64,000 nucleotides of DNA, from the NCBI GenBank assembly GCA_005784505.1, contig VCAZ01000054.1, forward strand, positions 2,077,067-2,141,066. Direction: 5' to 3'. Both the position numbers and the translations under genes were made by a program. The notes beneath the pieces are model-generated. The model was not told where the DNA came from. It saw only the letters and a program-made list of their open reading frames with translations, and ran no database searches. Shown piece by piece: positions 62,201 to 64,000 of the stretch. Positions within the stretch are counted from its first letter, which is position 1; every line of letters starts with the position of its first letter. The stretch comes from Bagarius yarrelli (lineage: Eukaryota; Chordata; Actinopteri; Siluriformes; Sisoridae).

Positions 62201-62617
62201 TATTTAAATAATTCCAGAAAAACTCAAATTCACTGATTCTTGCTACAATTATTGCATTATATAACAGTTGTCATTACGTTTTCTTCTTTTAATATTTTAG
62301 CAAGTAGTAATGATACATCATCAGTATCGGATATTTACAGTTTCTGTGCGTAAACAAGGCAACTGCAGCTAGCTTGTTTGAGAAATGTGTGTGATATGCT
62401 CTTACTTAAGTGTGGTCATCTCAGTAAGTGATGGCTGCGTGGCTTTGAGGTAGCTGGCTCGTCTCGCCTGCATCTTGGGCGACGGTTTGGGGCTTCCATC
62501 CGAGTCACCGCTGTCGTCCTCAGCCATGGCTTTGACATAGCTGCCGCTGCGCATCCGCCTGCACGGGATGTCCTCCTCCTTCCCTATGGGGAAACCACCC
62601 CACTCGTCCTGGGGCAC
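47902..62617 (-). CDS. dlgap1: Disks large-associated protein 1 (SAPAP1/GKAP), last nine coding exons
   Basis: Postsynaptic density scaffold linking PSD-95/DLG guanylate-kinase domains to Shank. Nine exons join in phase to 667 codons plus stop; human DLGAP1 is about 980 residues, so the N-terminal part (about 300 residues) lies beyond the right edge. Visible in order: five R-x-x-SY-x-x-A guanylate-kinase-binding repeats (SGSYVKA, RASYLKA, SHSYLRA, NESYMRA, SHSYVRA), a Pro-rich TPPPVPPR segment, a STESAQDAYMDG motif, a lineage-specific Pro-Leu/Pro-Val repeat, two dynein light chain motifs (GIQVD, GIQVE), the GH1 three-helix domain (from FLKLLQAEAERMEGW to QLKANNW), PPPVPKKP, and the C-terminal class I PDZ ligand EAQTRL for Shank. 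The LKANNW and SLESS...RQNSATESADSIEIYIPEAQTRL endings favour DLGAP1 over DLGAP2-4. The a/b teleost copy is not resolved. Confidence 0.93.
48118..49530 (-). other. dlgap1: dlgap1 last intron
   Basis: Holds GT microsatellites at about 48399-48438 and 48549-48575 and an A run near 49060. Nothing else recognised. Confidence 0.7.
49531..49683 (-). CDS. dlgap1: dlgap1 exon, end of GH1
   Basis: Acceptor CTTCCTCGCAG before 49683; donor AAG|GTACGA after 49531. 51 codons: NPNAHPRPVAQDLAGFWDML, then QLSIENISLKFDELHQLKAN and NWRPLDPPERK. Confidence 0.95.
49684..50530 (-). other. dlgap1: dlgap1 intron
   Basis: No further exon or named repeat seen. Confidence 0.7.
50531..50622 (-). CDS. dlgap1: dlgap1 92-bp GH1 exon
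   Basis: The acceptor is GTGTGTAAAG before 50622, immediately after a (TG)n tract; it restores ILGKIRSAVGSAQ in register with the family. The next AG downstream (...TCTAG) would delete two residues and give Arg-Lys. Donor CTG|GTGAGT after 50531. Confidence 0.93.
50623..51632 (-). other. dlgap1: dlgap1 intron with a (TG)n tract at its 3' end
   Basis: On the minus strand the intron ends ctctgtctccttctg, then about 19 TG units (plus CA tract 50626-50665) and TAAAG. Otherwise unremarkable. Confidence 0.8.
51633..52033 (-). CDS. dlgap1: dlgap1 exon entering the GH1 domain
   Basis: Acceptor TGTGTCTGCAG before 52033; donor GACA|GTGAGT after 51633. 401 bases: RRIMRSNSVTAAVQADLD, ASTVSIQGSGNHYHACVSDD, FDPSVLPPPEPWVDS, and the first GH1 helix WFLKLLQAEAERMEGWCRQM. 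Ends LPDD plus one base. Confidence 0.95.
52499..52578 (-). CDS. dlgap1: dlgap1 80-bp exon bearing the dynein light chain motifs
   Basis: Acceptor TATCTGTGTAG before 52578; donor CGAAG|GTGTGTGT after 52499, a GT-repeat donor of weak consensus. 26 codons plus two bases: VDGPEDQEAEDQSKFQSVG then IQVEDER. With the previous exon it forms GIQVD, and internally GIQVE, both DYNLL-type ligands. CA/TG microsatellites sit on both sides. Skipping would shift frame. Confidence 0.9.
52583..52614. repeat. (CA)n microsatellite upstream of the 80-bp dlgap1 exon
   Basis: TG repeat in transcript sense, within 35 bases of the acceptor at 52579. A second CA-rich tract (52470-52497) abuts the donor. Confidence 0.9.
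52804..53237 (-). CDS. dlgap1: dlgap1 exon with Pro-rich and PL/PV repeat
   Basis: Acceptor TTTCTTTACAG before 53237; donor CAG|GTAAAA after 52804. 434 bases: VSSCITTYKKTPPPVPPR, TAQSSTESAQDAYMDG, MKALTAAIEAANAQVHGPAS, then six Pro-Leu and four Pro-Val dipeptides (52879-52941) and KGRCLSIGIQ. The mammalian protein, as I remember it, has a Thr-rich stretch where the dipeptides lie. Confidence 0.94.
54538..54582. repeat. (TTTC)n microsatellite
   Basis: CTTTCTTT tetramers just upstream of the next dispersed repeat. Confidence 0.85.
54645..54920 (-). repeat. Widespread fish dispersed repeat
   Basis: Contains the characteristic 'gaggaaaccggagaacccgg', 'gaacatacaaactccacaca' and 'ctgtgaggaaacagtgctaa' segments of a repeat very common in teleost genomes. 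I am not sure of its class. A CA-rich stretch interrupts it. Confidence 0.6.
55555..55800 (-). mobile_element. SINE, second subfamily, near full length
   Basis: On the minus strand: A box ggtggctcaaatggttaagg, B box gggttcaagcccc, body ccactgttgggtccttgagc, then gcgctgtatcatagctgacc and tail ending tgtacatgtacc. Same subfamily as 21905-22095, but with its head. Confidence 0.85.
57453..57740. repeat. Minisatellite, about 45-bp unit, about six copies
   Basis: Unit: tgatgatgattggtgtgtgt, ttgggggtaggagt, then taaccacataac, repeated five times with 5-15% divergence plus partial copies at both ends. Length varies by TG-repeat slippage inside the unit. Confidence 0.9.
58785..59022 (-). CDS. dlgap1: dlgap1 exon with binding repeat 5
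   Basis: Acceptor GCTCCTGAAG before 59022; donor ACAG|GTCAGA after 58785. 238 bases: VSEVEVNGQIEAVCES ... FRMRSHSYVRAIDQGCS ... TTVRTIQSST plus one base. A CA run follows the donor. Confidence 0.93.
59117..59294 (-). CDS. dlgap1: dlgap1 exon with binding repeats 3-4
   Basis: Acceptor CCCTTTGCAG before 59294; donor CAG|GTTTGT after 59117. 178 bases complete the Asn codon and give ISTEHSPKLQIRSHSYLRA ... RNESYMRAMSTISQ. Ends in phase 0. Confidence 0.95.
60500..61030. promoter_or_regulatory. Candidate conserved intronic element
   Basis: About 500 bp of repeat-free DNA rich in homeodomain/POU-like motifs (ctaattatac, gctaattaagagtaattac, gttaattaaa) inside a dlgap1 intron. It could serve dlgap1 or act on ptf1a about 24 kb away. 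Conservation untested. Confidence 0.3.
61407..61998. mobile_element. PIF/Harbinger-like non-autonomous element
   Basis: Ends ggctgcgtttacactgcag (left) and, reversed from the right, gaacgcatttacaccgcag. TAA flanks both sides (61404-61406 and 61999-62001), fitting the TWA target duplication of PIF/Harbinger. 592 bp, non-coding. Internal imperfect copies of 'tccgat...tttacactacac' are seen. Confidence 0.6.
62406..62617 (-). CDS. dlgap1: dlgap1 exon with binding repeats 1-2
   Basis: Acceptor ...CCCACAG before 62617; donor TTAA|GTAAGA at 62406/62405. 212 bases from phase 0 (VPQDEWGGF) to two bases of an Asn codon. It encodes IPCRRMRSGSYVKAM, an acidic Ser-rich spacer and the second repeat RRASYLKATQPSLTEM. 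The preceding exon is outside the window. Confidence 0.92.
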
Positions 62618-64000
62618 CTGTGGGGTCAGAGTTCACATGCCATAACATACGACCCAAAAGGATATACTGTACCAGCCTCAGTTTGCTTCTCATTATATTT
62701 CTCTCTTTTACTAAAATTTTCTTTACTTATTTTTTTTCAATAAACTATGTTGAAAAATGTTTAATTTTGTATTAATTAAATCTTTTATATATTATTATTA
62801 TATTGTATTATTAATCTTTATAATTAATCTTTATTATTAATCTATAATATATATAATATATATATATATATCTATATATATATATATAGATATATATATA
62901 TATATATATACTATATATATTATCCTTGTCTTTTATCTTAAGGGTTTTAAGAGTTACTTTTTACTATATTTATACATATAAACAAAATTTATACTAAAAT
63001 TTTTTACTGGTATAAAATTGAAAAAATTTATATTTACATTTTTAAACTATTTTAATTCTGTTGTTTCTTATTTTAGTAGTAAACCACAGTTCATATTTAA
63101 AGATTGTGTTTAAAGACTTTTATTTCACTAATAAAATAAAGCCATCGATGTCATTTACACTCACTTACTCACACTCTCACAATCACACTCACATCACAGT
63201 GGGCAAAGATAATTAATGAGACTGCCGGTGTGAGCTTGCATGATTGGGCTAACGATCAGCATCCCTGCGTATCACATCATCTCTCTCTCGATGCCACTTT
63301 CTCACACAAACACGGGCCAGCTTTGTTAAATAATTCACATTTCACATTGCAGATTTATAACAACTCACACAATCTGACCTTCAAGCAGGGTTTGGAAGAC
63401 TTAAAGTACATTTATGTTAATGAGTTCCAAATAAATTAGCTAATACATGAAGTATGTGTGTGTGTGTGTGTAGACTCTTGTTTCTCTCCCAGATTTTCCA
63501 CATGACACAGAACGAACAATCCCACGTTAAAAAAATTCCTCAGCCACAGTGTGAATCAGCGCAGAGCTACCGTTGCCGTGGAAACGAAGGGCCCTGGCGT
63601 CACAGCGGGTATAAAAGGCAGTTAGTAATAAAACCCAATATGCCCACACACACACACTCATATACATACACAGTTGTATGTAATATTCCTTTAAAACATT
63701 TCTGTAAAAATAATCACAGGTGATGTGACAAACAACTTTGTCTCCTGACTCCTGTGTGGCGATTTCACAACATGATGTCTAAAAAAAAGCTGGTCTCGCC
63801 TTGTATATTAACTCTAGTAAGTAATGTGTGGAAAGGGCAACATGACGTCATGGGATTAGACACTGATCTGGAGTCAGACACTGGCTATTTCACTCTCACT
63901 GTGTGTAGGTGTGCATACCAGAATTCAAAGCATTGAAAGTTCTATCCACTAGGGGGCAGCTGAGGAAAAAAAACAGCCCTGGCTAGCATAAGGGCACCCA
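62618..64000 (-). other. dlgap1: dlgap1 intron, running off the window
   Basis: Contains the TA tract, a GT run at 63452-63472, and a repeat-free patch at 63190-63390. No exon seen, so the preceding dlgap1 exon is beyond 64000. Confidence 0.65.
62840..62930. repeat. (TA)n tract with internal palindrome
   Basis: About 90 bases of TA repeats centred on tctatatatatatatataga; likely to extrude as a hairpin. Confidence 0.9.

Larger units (their letters stand above)
59295..62405 (-). other. dlgap1: dlgap1 intron
   Basis: 3.1 kb with a candidate conserved block (60500-61030), a PIF/Harbinger-type MITE (61407-61998) and a repeat-free patch at 59620-59880. Confidence 0.7.

Overview
The window reads as teleost fish nuclear DNA. 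It is AT-rich and intron-bearing, packed with CA/GT, GA and trinucleotide microsatellites, and strewn with tRNA-derived SINEs that carry the fish-typical 'gagcaaggccctta ... gtcgctctggataagggc' body. There are also Tc1, mariner, piggyBac and PIF/Harbinger-like fossils. I could not settle the species; an otophysan such as a catfish is a guess from the SINE type. No bacterial, phage or CRISPR-like system is present.

Two genes are certain, both on the minus strand. ptf1a (ATG at 36715, stop at 35642) is complete in two exons and encodes a 264-residue bHLH factor for pancreas and hindbrain/cerebellar/retinal fate. It has a compact TATA promoter with a CCAAT/E-box just upstream. dlgap1 (SAPAP1/GKAP) lies 5' of ptf1a on the same strand. 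Its last nine coding exons (62617 down to 47902) give 667 residues with all splice phases closing, including five guanylate-kinase-binding repeats, two dynein-light-chain motifs, the GH1 helical domain and the C-terminal Shank-binding PDZ ligand. Its N-terminal exon or exons lie beyond position 64000. A long 3' UTR probably runs to about 45010.

Layout: 1-35 kb is a gene-poor flank downstream of ptf1a. It holds transposon remnants and several non-repetitive mid-GC blocks that look like conserved regulatory DNA (about 10.5-11.5, 13.2-13.9, 16.5-17.6, 22.85-23.4, 25.6-26.2 and 31.2-32.7 kb). At 3013-3202 there is one candidate coding exon of an unidentified minus-strand gene. ptf1a occupies 35.3-36.8 kb. 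The stretch 36.9-45.0 kb, between ptf1a and the dlgap1 3' end, is intergenic. 45.0-64 kb is dlgap1 3' UTR, exons and introns; the introns contain SINEs, a 45-bp minisatellite, a PIF/Harbinger-type MITE and a likely conserved element.

The genes are not a functional unit. ptf1a is a developmental regulator in a regulatory landscape, and dlgap1 is a postsynaptic scaffold gene that happens to flank it. The most interesting observations are a short dlgap1 exon hemmed in by UG-repeat splice sites, a G-quadruplex-forming Pro-Leu/Pro-Val repeat in a dlgap1 coding exon, a long-TIR element nested inside a Tc1 transposase fossil, and the unidentified exon at 3.0-3.2 kb. I found no convincing novel biological system.
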